A DNA stretch of 49,236 nucleotides from Alphaproteobacteria bacterium (GTDB taxonomy: Bacteria > Pseudomonadota > Alphaproteobacteria > Micavibrionales > Micavibrionaceae). Both the position numbers and the translations under genes were made by a program. The notes under the pieces were generated by a model that saw only the letters and a list, made by a program, of their open reading frames with translations, searched no databases and was not told the origin of the DNA. Of the stretch, positions 1 to 8,994 are shown one piece after another. Position 1 is the first letter of the stretch. The number at the start of each line of letters is the position of its first letter. The stretch lies in assembly GCA_016764775.1 (NCBI GenBank), contig JAESRE010000017.1, positions 1-49,236 on the forward strand. Direction: 5' to 3'.

Positions 1-604
1 TCGCGACCAGCAAAACCGCCAAGCCGATATTAATGATGCGGCGCCATTTATCGGATGTGAACAAGCGCGCCATAGCGCCGGAGCCAAACAAGGCCCAGAC
101 ATGCGTAGAGATTGCACAGACAGTTGCCACCGTCACGACAATGACCAGAACACGGCCCAACGCGGACATATCAACGGGCAGGAAGGTCGAGCACGCAGCA
201 ACGCCCATCACCCACGCTTTCGGGTTCACATACTGGAACAATGCGGCCTCAATGAATGTCAGCGGGCGTCCCTTTTCGGTTTCGCCGTCGATTTTGGCCC
301 GCCCCGCAGTGGCAATGCGCCATGCGAGATACAGCAGGTACAATGAACCTCCGACTTTCAGCGCGATCTGGATCGGCGGATATGCCTGATACAACGCGCC
401 GACACCAAAGGCACAGAGCAGCAGCAACGTGCAAAAGCCGAATAGAATTCCCAGAATATGCGGCACTGTCTTGGCATAGCCGAAATTCATGCCGGACGCC
501 GCCAGCATGACGTTGTTGGGGCCGGGTGTGATCGAGGCCACCATCAAAAAATACATAAAGGGAAGAGCCGCCAGTACGGCCGCTGATAATCCAGCATCCG
601 GCAT
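1..604 (-). CDS. LysE/RhtB-family amino-acid exporter, 3' end outside the window
   Basis: The reading frame opens with ATG at 604 and stays open to base 1, so the C-terminus is missing; about 201 residues are visible. Members of the LysE/RhtB family are inner-membrane exporters of amino acids or their derivatives driven by the proton gradient. The N-terminus has the family signature SITPGPNN near residues 25-31, followed by hydrophobic segments at about 8-25, 40-65 and 70-88 and a loop with FIEAALFQYVNPKAW, typical of the family's second half. The usual length is about 205 residues, so only a few codons are lost. The gene diverges from the RNase H-like gene, with a 160-base gap. The substrate cannot be told from the sequence. 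A different, longer frame on the same strand (249-746) is a shadow. Confidence 0.88.
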   Translation of the reverse strand, partial: MPDAGLSAAVLAALPFMYFLMVASITPGPNNVMLAASGMNFGYAKTVPHILGILFGFCTLLLLCAFGVGALYQAYPPIQIALKVGGSLYLLYLAWRIATAGRAKIDGETEKGRPLTFIEAALFQYVNPKAWVMGVAACSTFLPVDMSALGRVLVIVVTVATVCAISTHVWALFGSGAMARLFTSDKWRRIINIGLAVLLVA

Positions 605-764
605 CGTTCAAACTTTCGATTGTATGTTGAGACACAAACGGGCCCGCTCTTCGGACCCGATAATTCGATATAGCACATTTCCAACAGAAATCAAAAAATC
701 CGAAAGGCGGACAAGCGCGAATTTCCTTGCGCTTTAACACCTCCATGCATTATGTCTAACGACT

Positions 765-1325
765 ATGGCTAAAAAGCATAACAAGGGCAAAATCAGCAAA
801 CGCCAGCAAGCGCAGAACAAGCGCGCTGGATTGCTGGAAGTATGGACCGACGGATCATATCTGGACGGTGAAGGGGTCGCGGGCGGCGCTGCGATCATCT
901 GTAATGCCGACGGGAAACTCCAGAGCACCATGAGTTTCGAGTTTAATCATTTGCCGATGCCCGTCAGTGATTTTGCCGAGCTGTGGGCGGCGGCCAAAAC
1001 CCTCAATGCCTTGAAACCGGGAAGTGTCGGGCGGCTGACGACGGATTGCCCCGCCGTTAAAGGCGCGATCATGGATATCCGTAACGGTAAGGGGATGAAC
1101 GAAGCGTATCCGCAGAATTTGCGCGATTCCCTGATGTCGGGGGTTGCGGCGCATCCGCATATGGCGGTTGATAAGGTTACGCGGGGGCAAGGAAAGATTC
1201 CGCTGGCCGACCAGTTTGCCAAAGCGGCGGCACGCGGGGATATGGCACGTATCGAAGCCGTTATCCGTTCCGCCGGTAACAAGCCGCATACGCATGAGCC
1301 GAGCAGGCCCGAGTCAGACCTCTAG
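765..1325 (+). CDS. Stand-alone RNase H-fold protein
   Basis: The 186-residue protein has the order of acidic residues expected for the RNase H superfamily: D29 in VWTDGSYLDG, E72 in FAELWAA, D94 in TTDCPA and D149 in LADQFAKAA. If active it would cut RNA in RNA-DNA hybrids or related nucleic acids using two metal ions. The first 20 residues are very basic (KKHNKGKISKRQQ), which could help nucleic-acid binding. It differs enough from textbook RnhA that I do not assign a symbol. The start is the ATG at 765; no strong ribosome binding site is visible. Downstream it meets the MauE-like gene tail to tail with only about 10 bases between them. An RNase H-like fold without activity is the main alternative. 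Confidence 0.75.
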   Translation: MAKKHNKGKISKRQQAQNKRAGLLEVWTDGSYLDGEGVAGGAAIICNADGKLQSTMSFEFNHLPMPVSDFAELWAAAKTLNALKPGSVGRLTTDCPAVKGAIMDIRNGKGMNEAYPQNLRDSLMSGVAAHPHMAVDKVTRGQGKIPLADQFAKAAARGDMARIEAVIRSAGNKPHTHEPSRPESDL

Positions 1326-1335
1326 GCGGCCGCTG

Positions 1336-1860
1336 TTAAAACGCCATAAACAGCATAATCAAAGCCATGGCGCCCATACCGATATCTTCGGTCAGGGTCA
1401 CGGTGGATAACGGCACATCCAGAACAGAACCCATACACGGACAATTGATATCCAGCCCCTTTCGTAAAGCGCTTATGACGCCGACAGTGCCGACCGTCAT
1501 GACGATGACCGTGGCGGCATAGACCAGCGGCGGCGCGATAAAGGAAAGATAGCCAAGGCCGAGAGCGAGTTCGATAAACGGATAGACATAGCCGTAAGAG
1601 CGGGCGCGCTTGGCGATGATGTCATACATTGCAAACCCGTCGGAAAATCCGTCGAGATTGAAAATCTTCAGCATGGCGAAAGCGCAGAGGAAAAACCCCA
1701 TAAAGAAATGCATCCACGCCATCAGGCCGCCGCCCATCGCGTGAACAAGGGCAAGGCCCGCCAGTGCGGCGATCATGATCAGGGAAAAGAGCGGCCAGTA
1801 ATCTTTCAATTCGCCGCCGCGGTTTTCCTCGCGTTTCTTGTATGAGGGTTTGTCGTTCAT
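1336..1860 (-). CDS. MauE/DoxX-family membrane protein
   Basis: The 174-residue protein has about four to five hydrophobic segments (roughly residues 25-45, 47-68, 92-112, 113-131 and 156-174). It carries the motif DINCPCMGSVLDVPLSTVTL near residues 138-157, with a CPC pair at the membrane edge followed by a conserved polar stretch, as in MauE/DoxX-type redox-associated membrane proteins. MauE acts in methylamine dehydrogenase maturation, but no other mau genes are here, so the general role is probably disulfide or quinone-linked redox chemistry in the envelope. It is the last gene of the minus-strand run that includes an exported Cys-rich protein and an exported thioredoxin-fold protein, both plausible redox partners. 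That link is inference from neighbourhood. Confidence 0.75.
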   Translation of the reverse strand: MNDKPSYKKREENRGGELKDYWPLFSLIMIAALAGLALVHAMGGGLMAWMHFFMGFFLCAFAMLKIFNLDGFSDGFAMYDIIAKRARSYGYVYPFIELALGLGYLSFIAPPLVYAATVIVMTVGTVGVISALRKGLDINCPCMGSVLDVPLSTVTLTEDIGMGAMALIMLFMAF

Positions 1861-1896
1861 AGATACGACAACGCACGGAGAGCGCGTAAAGTTCCG

Positions 1897-2370
1897 TTAT
1901 TCAACATTTCCGCCGTCATCGGACGGAGGTGGGGTTGATGCCGCAGAGGCACACCAATGTTTGGTGGTTTCACAGTTTACGGAGGTTTTCACCATGCCTT
2001 CGGGGCAGTTCTCCTCCGCCGCGATCCATTCCGCATCCGCAGCCTGCATCGCATAGACACTGCGCGCGCAGCAATTATCGAGATATACGGGGCGCGTCGC
2101 GGCGAACAAATCCCAAATGCTCGTGCGTTCCTTTTTGAAGAAGCAGGATTGCATCTGGCGGGTGTAATAGGACTCCTCGGTTTCCTCGAACACATCCGCA
2201 TGCGCCGGAAAGGCCAGAAACAGCAGAAACAGGCCCGCTGTAAACCCCTGTGATAAAAGCGGTTTTTTCGGTTTCTTCAGTTCGTTTCCGAACATAACGG
2301 GGGTGGGGGTGCGTGATGGCGGTGCGGTCGGTGATGTGCGGGTCAAAGTCATATCCCTATTGCGCGCCAT
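1897..2370 (-). CDS. Exported small Cys-rich protein of unknown function
   Basis: I do not recognise a family. The chosen start (ATG at 2370) gives 157 residues and lies 13 bases after the stop of the DUF3658 gene; starts at 2352 and 2295 are also possible and none has a clear ribosome binding site. A Thr/Ser/Pro-rich stretch precedes a signal-like segment, KKPKKPLLSQ then GFTAGLFLLFLAFPAHA, so the mature part would begin at DVFEE. The mature region of about 100 residues has six cysteines, including a CC pair (LDNCCARS), which suggests disulfide bonds in the periplasm. The C-terminus is Ser/Pro/Asp rich. An exported CxxC protein and a MauE/DoxX protein nearby could handle its disulfides; this is inference. 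Confidence 0.6.
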   Translation of the reverse strand: MARNRDMTLTRTSPTAPPSRTPTPVMFGNELKKPKKPLLSQGFTAGLFLLFLAFPAHADVFEETEESYYTRQMQSCFFKKERTSIWDLFAATRPVYLDNCCARSVYAMQAADAEWIAAEENCPEGMVKTSVNCETTKHWCASAASTPPPSDDGGNVE

Positions 2371-2383
2371 TTTTACGGATTCG

Positions 2384-2614
2384 TCAAGAGGGCAGCCGTA
2401 TGTCGGCGTCGCGCCAGCGGCGCATATTGCCCTGACACTCCAGCGCGCCGTTATCAACGAGGATGTAGATGCGCTGTGCGATCTCTTGCCCCAGTGCCTT
2501 GGTTTGGTGGGCTTCGTCAACTGCGTCATAAACCTTCGAGATAATGACGGCGATTTTCGTCCATTCCTCATCCATGACCCCGAGGATCAGCGTATCCAGC
2601 TCTTCTTCGTTCAT
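2384..2614 (-). CDS. DUF3658 domain protein
   Basis: The 76-residue protein begins at ATG 2614, preceded by AAGGA at good spacing; that site overlaps the stop region of the zinc-ribbon gene upstream, so the two are likely co-translated. The sequence reads as one DUF3658 domain: ELDTLILGVMDEEWTKIAVI at the start, a helix-rich middle, and an ending in ALECQGNMRRWRDADIRLP, which matches the family's GxL-x-G-x-xxR-x-S/D-E/D-xRL pattern as I recall it. The function of this family is unknown. A longer frame starting upstream at 2713 has no support. The gene sits in the minus-strand run with a YjdM-like protein before it and an exported Cys-rich protein after it. Confidence 0.72.
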   Translation of the reverse strand: MNEEELDTLILGVMDEEWTKIAVIISKVYDAVDEAHQTKALGQEIAQRIYILVDNGALECQGNMRRWRDADIRLPS

Positions 2615-2622
2615 ATTTGTCC

Positions 2623-2967
2623 TTAATCGAATATCTTTTTTACCACGGAAGACTTCAGACCCATCGGCCCGAAGCCGGGGACTTTGGCGTCGATGTCGTG
2701 GTCGCCGATCCATTGATCGCGAGGCAGGATACGGATGTTTTTAACCTTCGTGCCGACCTTGATGGATTTATTACCGACTTTGAGGTCCTTGGCAATGGTG
2801 ACGGAATCGCCGTCTTTCAATTCATTGCCGACTGAATCACGGATCGTCTCACCCTCCTCCTCAGTCGCGCTCCATTCATGCGCGCATTCGGGACAGACAA
2901 GCAATGGCCCGTCCTCATAGGTATAGGGGGATTCACATTTCGGACATGGGGGGAGTTCTGTGGTCAT
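2623..2967 (-). CDS. yjdM: YjdM/PhnA-like zinc-ribbon protein
   Basis: The 114-residue protein matches the YjdM (formerly PhnA) family along its length: an N-terminal zinc ribbon with CPKC and CPEC pairs (C8, C11, C25, C28), then the SH3-like core with [22 protein letters not shown] and the ending [18 protein letters not shown]. coli YjdM was once linked to phosphonate use, but its true role is unclear, so no pathway is implied. The ATG at 2967 is preferred; a TTG at 2982 overlapping the stop of the HEPN-like gene would add five residues. The DUF3658 gene follows after 8 bases. Confidence 0.85.
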   Translation of the reverse strand: MTTELPPCPKCESPYTYEDGPLLVCPECAHEWSATEEEGETIRDSVGNELKDGDSVTIAKDLKVGNKSIKVGTKVKNIRILPRDQWIGDHDIDAKVPGFGPMGLKSSVVKKIFD

Positions 2968-2978
2968 GATTTTTACAC

Positions 2979-3800
2979 TCAAGAAAGCATAACTTCTTCT
3001 AATGAATCTTTATCAGGCATCGTTTCGTTTCTAATAATTTTGAGAAGAAGCTCACATAATAAATCATGTGAATTCAGATATGCTTCCTCTTCCTCTTTTC
3101 TTGTTTTCAAGCCGTTACCATGCACACATTTGGATCTTTGATCATATAGTTTTTTAATGAATTGAAATTTTTCTTTTCTTTTTTTCAAAGATGTTTCCAA
3201 AAACCTAGACGCAAATAAAGCTATTCTGTGCCTCAATTCTTGGTCTACTCCTATAAGAGCCTCTATCCCTGCCCAAATAGAGGCTATCCGTATATCTATT
3301 TTTGGTTCATGGAAATGTGTGGCGGCGATTGAAGCAGCTCTTACAAAACGCTTATTTTCCATTAGGCCATAAAATTTAGGGTATAACACTTTTAGGGTAT
3401 CTAGTTCCTTTTTCTTAAGGATGTGAGGTTGCTCACACCTGAAATTACAAAAAAACAAATTTTTTAGCGTGAAATTTTCCTTGCCGCTTTTTTCGTCTAT
3501 TACTCTTCTGACAGGCCAAGTAATGGGCTTTTTGATGATTACGGATAGTAAAGCTAAAGCCCATTGATTGTTCCAATCTAAAACAGCAGCTTTTTCCTCA
3601 TCTGGCCCCTTACTTTCAATTTCGAAAGATATAAAATCAGCCAATGCACAAATAAAACCATATTCACGCTTTGTTTGAGTTAAACCCATAAGCTCTAAAT
3701 GGTTAACAGTCAGGGAATAGGGACGAATTACAGTATGCTCGTCAAGCTCATAGTCGCTTTTTAAAGTAACTCCAATTCCTAATGTAAAAGCTTTTTTCAT
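2979..3800 (-). CDS. AT-rich Apea-like HEPN domain protein
   Basis: The 273-residue protein is not close to any housekeeping family. Its C-terminal part (about residues 165-265) reads like an Apea-type HEPN domain: [15 protein letters not shown], then [14 protein letters not shown], then [12 protein letters not shown], then a long helix. R222 and H227 form the R-x4-H motif that marks catalytic HEPN ribonucleases. The N-terminal half (about 1-160) is a mixed alpha/beta region I cannot assign. HEPN proteins are often toxins, defence effectors or RNases, but no antitoxin-like partner is adjacent. The gene is visibly AT-rich, with codons such as AAA, ATA and TTT, unlike all its neighbours, which points to horizontal acquisition. 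It lies directly after a remnant of the thiC 3' end. Confidence 0.65.
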   Translation of the reverse strand: MKKAFTLGIGVTLKSDYELDEHTVIRPYSLTVNHLELMGLTQTKREYGFICALADFISFEIESKGPDEEKAAVLDWNNQWALALLSVIIKKPITWPVRRVIDEKSGKENFTLKNLFFCNFRCEQPHILKKKELDTLKVLYPKFYGLMENKRFVRAASIAATHFHEPKIDIRIASIWAGIEALIGVDQELRHRIALFASRFLETSLKKRKEKFQFIKKLYDQRSKCVHGNGLKTRKEEEEAYLNSHDLLCELLLKIIRNETMPDKDSLEEVMLS

Positions 3801-3818
3801 ACTTAACTCAATTACAAT

Positions 3819-3878
3819 TTAAGCAGCCTCATCCTGCTTTTCCTGTTCCGCGACGACTTCGCGCGCGTGTCGGGTCAT
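3819..3878 (-). pseudogene. Duplicated remnant of the thiC 3' end
   Basis: Read on the minus strand, these 20 codons end in REVVAEQEKQDEAA and a stop. The intact thiC gene ends in [14 protein letters not shown] and a stop. Over the last 45 bases I count 37 identities, and most of the differences are synonymous third-position changes, so the piece came from a functional thiC and not from chance. It begins at an ATG that overlaps the stop of the thioredoxin-fold gene, but is too short to be a ThiC. The thioredoxin-fold gene therefore sits between two copies of the thiC tail, and the AT-rich HEPN-like gene starts just beyond the second copy. Confidence 0.8.
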
Positions 3879-4633
3879 GGTTTTACTTTCAGTTCTTGCC
3901 CGTTCAGGAACCATGACGAGAGATTCAGGAACATTGATCTGTGTTTTTTCGGCGGGACGTATTCGCCGTTCAAGATGACCACGGGTACGCCTTCGTAATC
4001 CGTATCGATAAAGCGTTTGAACTGGGCGAAGACCTTGCGCGACAGGCGTTTGTCATCGGCCGCGCTGAAGCAATTTTCCCCTTTTGCGTCGGAATCGAGA
4101 AAGAACAGCTTGGCGAGTTCGGCCTGCACGTTTTCGGCTTCAGCGTTGAAGTAGGGAGAATTGCTGGACGGGTTCAAATCCTCGGTTTTGGCGTATGGCC
4201 ATTTGTTCCATGGCAGGTCGCTGCCGTAGAGGGCAACCTTTGCCGATTTGACGAAGCGGCGCATATATTCGAACGCCATGTCGGGGTTTTCTTCGGTGAT
4301 GCAGGCATAGACTTTCGAGACGGGGACGGTTGAATCCATCGCCTTTTCATAGGCGGCTTTGTCTTCGGCATTATCGACCATGCCGGACACCTCGACCAGT
4401 TCGACCTTCAGCAGGCCCCGATCGACGTAACTCTTGATATCCTGATTATGGCGGTCGAAATATGTCAGGCAGTGCGAGCAGCCCAGCGAGAAATAGATGA
4501 GCAGTTCGTTTGGTGCATCCGCTTTGCCGAGGCGGACGGAGTAAGCATCCTCTTGCGCGTTGCCTGTATGAATGAAGACATTCATGACAATGAGCGTGAG
4601 CAAAACGAGCAGCGTGCGGTGTTTGTAAGCCAT
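3875..4633 (-). CDS. Exported thioredoxin-fold (DsbA/DsbG-like) protein with CSHC motif
   Basis: The 252-residue protein starts with a signal peptide (MAYKHRTLLVLL, ending about HTGNA-QEDA). It has a thioredoxin-type active site, FSLGCSHCLTYF with C52 and C55, and a distal GVPVVILNGEY stretch that fits the cis-proline loop. This order and the helical insertion between them suit the DsbA/DsbG/thioredoxin_4 superfamily, which forms or isomerises disulfides in the periplasm. The ATG at 4633 is chosen because GAAAGGAAAAGCG precedes it and the signal peptide is then of normal shape; an ATG at 4690 inside thiC also has a purine-rich site and would add 19 basic residues. Its 3' end abuts a remnant of the thiC tail, so it may have been inserted here. 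Confidence 0.8.
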   Translation of the reverse strand: MAYKHRTLLVLLTLIVMNVFIHTGNAQEDAYSVRLGKADAPNELLIYFSLGCSHCLTYFDRHNQDIKSYVDRGLLKVELVEVSGMVDNAEDKAAYEKAMDSTVPVSKVYACITEENPDMAFEYMRRFVKSAKVALYGSDLPWNKWPYAKTEDLNPSSNSPYFNAEAENVQAELAKLFFLDSDAKGENCFSAADDKRLSRKVFAQFKRFIDTDYEGVPVVILNGEYVPPKKHRSMFLNLSSWFLNGQELKVKP

Positions 4634-4676
4634 CGCTTTTCCTTTCTTCATCAGCGCAAGAGCCGTGTGCTTATCC

Positions 4677-6467
<1,791 letters not shown>

Positions 6468-6809
6468 TTATTTGACGTAGCTTTCGGCGTGAAGTTCAGC
6501 GACTTCGACGCTCAGTGATATATTTTGATCGCGTACATGCGTTTTACGCGCCGCGTCGTGCAGACCTTGCGCCATTTGCTTTTTCAGGTCGTCATCGCGG
6601 CCCGGTAAAAGCTTCAGCGTGATATGGATGAAATTATCCGCCTGACTGGCATCGCCGACAATGCTGTATTGCACGGGCACGGCACGGGTTTTGATGGCCT
6701 GTATGTTGATGGTGTCTTTTTCCGCAAGGTCATTGTGCAGATCGACCAGCAATTGCGGCATATCTACGGATGTCAGTGTGTCGGTATATTCGACAAGTAT
6801 ATGGGGCAT
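6468..6809 (-). CDS. 5-carboxymethyl-2-hydroxymuconate isomerase-like protein
   Basis: The 113-residue protein begins MPHILVEYTDTL, which is the start of the CHMI (HpcD/HpaF) family, a tautomerase-superfamily fold in which the proline after the initiator Met is the catalytic base. In homoprotocatechuate breakdown the family isomerises 5-carboxymethyl-2-hydroxymuconate. No other genes of that pathway are in view, so the real substrate is uncertain. The ATG at 6809 is chosen over a longer frame (to 6845) because the Pro1 position is then conserved and AAAGGA precedes it. It is the first gene of the run leading into thiC. The 176-base gap to the divergent GNAT gene must hold its promoter, but I could not pick out a convincing one. 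Confidence 0.8.
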   Translation of the reverse strand: MPHILVEYTDTLTSVDMPQLLVDLHNDLAEKDTINIQAIKTRAVPVQYSIVGDASQADNFIHITLKLLPGRDDDLKKQMAQGLHDAARKTHVRDQNISLSVEVAELHAESYVK

Positions 6810-6985
6810 TTTCTGCGTCCTTTCCCTACGCGAGTATAAACTCACAGGTTCTAGGCGTATTTCTCAACGCTGATGCGTACCGCCAAGGTTTTCGTATGTT
6901 CGTACAGTGTCAGATTGCGCTGAATTGTCAATGATCATCCCTATAAAAATCTTGTATTATGTATAATAATTTCGTATAAAAGCGC

Positions 6986-7558
6986 ATGCGTACAGTATAT
7001 GACCATGGCCGCTACCAGTGCCTTTTGCTGGAAATCGAAGATATGGACGACCCTATCGGCGCGGAAGTCGCGTTTGCGGGCCATTTTCTTGACTTTCCTT
7101 ATGATGTTTCAGACGGCACGAAAAACAGTGTGCGCGATATACTGCACGCCAAGCTGGGCAACCCCGATGAAGCGCATTTCGTCCTGTGGGACAAGGAAAT
7201 GCATGACGTCGTCGGGCGCGGCCATTTGCGGGATTTAAGTCTGGAAGATGACGACCGGCCCGAGATCGGCTTTTTCTATATCGCGCAAGACCGCCGCGGC
7301 GAGCATCTGGTCGACTGGATGTATAAGGGCACATTCCAGTATTTGGCCGAGCATGGTTATGACCACGTCAAAGGCAAAGTCGAACAGATTAACGGAGGCA
7401 GCTTAAAAGCCGCAACCCGCAATGGTTTTAGCCTTTACTACCCCACTAACGGACGTCAGGACGGCGCACAAAGCGCGTACCACATCACGCGACAAGTTCC
7501 GAATGCAGCAACGCAATCGCCCGAGCATGACGATTTCGCCGCAGAACAACGGATATAG
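6986..7558 (+). CDS. GNAT-family N-acetyltransferase, first of a tandem pair
   Basis: The 190-residue protein has the GNAT core: beta-strand EIGFFYIAQ, then the acetyl-CoA loop DRRGEHL (about residues 102-108) and a following helix, and a C-terminal GSLKAATRNGFSLY stretch, as in many GNATs. The acceptor is unknown. It shares the N-terminal block GRYQCLLLE and the SLKAA.RNGF block with the next gene, so the two are diverged duplicates. No Shine-Dalgarno sequence precedes the ATG; AT-rich DNA with TATAAT (6962-6967) and TATAAA (6976-6981) lies just upstream, so a very short leader or a leaderless message is possible. Nothing in it indicates drug resistance. Confidence 0.8.
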   Translation: MRTVYDHGRYQCLLLEIEDMDDPIGAEVAFAGHFLDFPYDVSDGTKNSVRDILHAKLGNPDEAHFVLWDKEMHDVVGRGHLRDLSLEDDDRPEIGFFYIAQDRRGEHLVDWMYKGTFQYLAEHGYDHVKGKVEQINGGSLKAATRNGFSLYYPTNGRQDGAQSAYHITRQVPNAATQSPEHDDFAAEQRI

Positions 7559-7566
7559 GTGACAGA

Positions 7567-8148
7567 ATGCGATTAATGGCAGAACAGGATCAGGGACGAT
7601 ATCAATGTCTTCTTCTTGAGGAAGACGAGATTGATGCCGCCATTACGGTGATATGTCTGGACCGTACGGAGTACGAGGAGATGTCCCCCGAGCGCCAGCA
7701 TGAAGTGTGGAATATCGCAGAAAACACGCTGCGCAGCCCGACATATGAATTATATGCACTGGTCGATACGCAGGAAGACAGGCTGGTTGGTAAGGCGATG
7801 ATCGAATATATGGATGAGGATCTGCCTGAAATCACAGGATTGCATGTCGCACCTGACCAGCGCGGCAAGCGTTTGATTAACATCGCCTATGAGGGATGCC
7901 TGCTCAGTTTACGGGAACAAGGGTATCAGGAAGCCATGGTTCGCATTTCACCCAATAATGAGGCGTCTTTAAAGGCCGCATCCAGAAACGGATTTGAAGA
8001 ATTTACGCGGGATACGGGTGTCGACCCCGATCTGGCTAACCACCGTTTTTTAAAGCGTGCTCTCGATCCATTAGCACCGAAAATGCGCTTTGGCGCTGGT
8101 CACCGGGCAGGCAACGCCGCGGACGGTTTTGAACACCCGCTATCCTAA
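7567..8148 (+). CDS. GNAT-family N-acetyltransferase, second of a tandem pair
   Basis: The 193-residue protein follows its paralogue after 8 bases, with AGGTGA at good spacing before the ATG, so the pair is one operon. The core shows EITGLHVAPDQRGKRLINIA with the acetyl-CoA loop QRGKRL at about residues 98-103, and NEASLKAASRNGFEEF near 131-146, both standard GNAT elements. The shared N-terminus GRYQCLLLE is unusual for the family and may form a lineage-specific extension. The substrate is unknown. Its C-terminal 40 residues, rich in Gly, Ala and Asp, have no counterpart in the paralogue. Confidence 0.8.
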   Translation: MRLMAEQDQGRYQCLLLEEDEIDAAITVICLDRTEYEEMSPERQHEVWNIAENTLRSPTYELYALVDTQEDRLVGKAMIEYMDEDLPEITGLHVAPDQRGKRLINIAYEGCLLSLREQGYQEAMVRISPNNEASLKAASRNGFEEFTRDTGVDPDLANHRFLKRALDPLAPKMRFGAGHRAGNAADGFEHPLS

Positions 8149-8205
8149 GCGCCTCACAAAGCAATTTTTACATTTAAATTCAAATACTTATAGTCAGCCT
8201 AAACT

Positions 8206-8235
8206 TTGACCTGCCCTGATGTTTTTTGTTATAAT
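8206..8235 (+). promoter_or_regulatory. Sigma70-like promoter
   Basis: TTGACC (8206-8211) and TATAAT (8230-8235) are separated by 18 bases. The predicted transcription start near 8242 would give a leader of about 25 bases containing AAGGGG (8251-8256) before the GTG start at 8267. It explains why the gene of unknown function has its own expression despite following the GNAT pair. Confidence 0.7.
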
Positions 8236-8266
8236 ATATGAAAAATAACAAGGGGTGTAGAACAGG

Positions 8267-8971
8267 GTGTCGAGCGCTTACGAACAAGCCACAAGCACTG
8301 AAATGAGAGACGCTTTACGGGCGTTGAGACGCGGCGATGACAGCGGCGAATGGGAAATAGGCATTGTTTCCCATGAAGTTGCGTTGGGTGCAGTACACCA
8401 TGAAATTGTTTTTCTCCTGCCTAACGGCAAGATGTTCATGGGTATGAACGGACAGGCCTTTGACCGCGAAACAGGCGAAAGCGATAACTTCACTATCCAA
8501 CCGAATAAAAGTTTGCGTGTTTCGGCCAGTGTTTATAAAGCAACAGACGGCGAATACACCACAGCGACCCTCATGCGGGGAAGCGGAGAAGAGGTTTTGC
8601 AAAAGCTGGGGCAGGCGGTTGAAGCCGCTCACTTTATCAATGAGTCCAACCTGACTTATGTGCCGGTCGACCCGATTACATGCAGCCAGAATTCCAACTC
8701 TGTTGCCACATCGATTTTGCATGCGATGGGATTGGAGTACCCGCCCGAAATTGAAGAGTTATGGGCGCCGGGAGAGTGCCGTGACCTGCTGCCCGAACAT
8801 TGGGAGTCTCACTATGATTACACGACCGACCGCCATTTATATCATTTGAAAGAGGCCGTAGAGGCACTGGGCAAAAAAGCCATTGCCGAGGATGTGATTA
8901 ACGACCCGCCTGCGGACCCGAACGTCTATCCGTACCAGCCGTCGGAACCGGATATTCCCATTTATCAATAA
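8267..8971 (+). CDS. Protein of unknown function, possibly a permuted papain-like fold
   Basis: The 234-residue protein starts at GTG 8267, behind AAGGGG. I do not recognise a named family. Two blocks stand out: HHEIVFLLPNGKMFMGMNG near residues 44-62, and CSQNSNSVATSILHAMGLEY near 145-164. A histidine block that comes before an Asn/Ser/Cys helix block is the order seen in circularly permuted NlpC/P60-like (papain-like) proteins and in uncharacterised proteins with an NSNS motif, so a degenerate member of that fold is possible. There is no signal peptide or membrane segment. The last 35 residues are rich in Pro, Asp and Tyr. Expression is probably independent, from the promoter at 8206-8235. 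The fold assignment is a weak inference. Confidence 0.55.
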   Translation: MSSAYEQATSTEMRDALRALRRGDDSGEWEIGIVSHEVALGAVHHEIVFLLPNGKMFMGMNGQAFDRETGESDNFTIQPNKSLRVSASVYKATDGEYTTATLMRGSGEEVLQKLGQAVEAAHFINESNLTYVPVDPITCSQNSNSVATSILHAMGLEYPPEIEELWAPGECRDLLPEHWESHYDYTTDRHLYHLKEAVEALGKKAIAEDVINDPPADPNVYPYQPSEPDIPIYQ

Positions 8972-8994
8972 GCCGTCATTGTGTACTTGAAAGC

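Noticed and set aside
249-746. Minus-strand frame overlapping the LysE-type gene
   Set aside because: The LysE family signature and membrane helices are in a different frame starting at 604; this frame is Arg/Cys-rich and has no family features.
6810-6985. TPP riboswitch expected before the thiC transcript
   Set aside because: I looked for the conserved CTGAGA and the GAACCTGATC-type core on the minus strand and saw neither.
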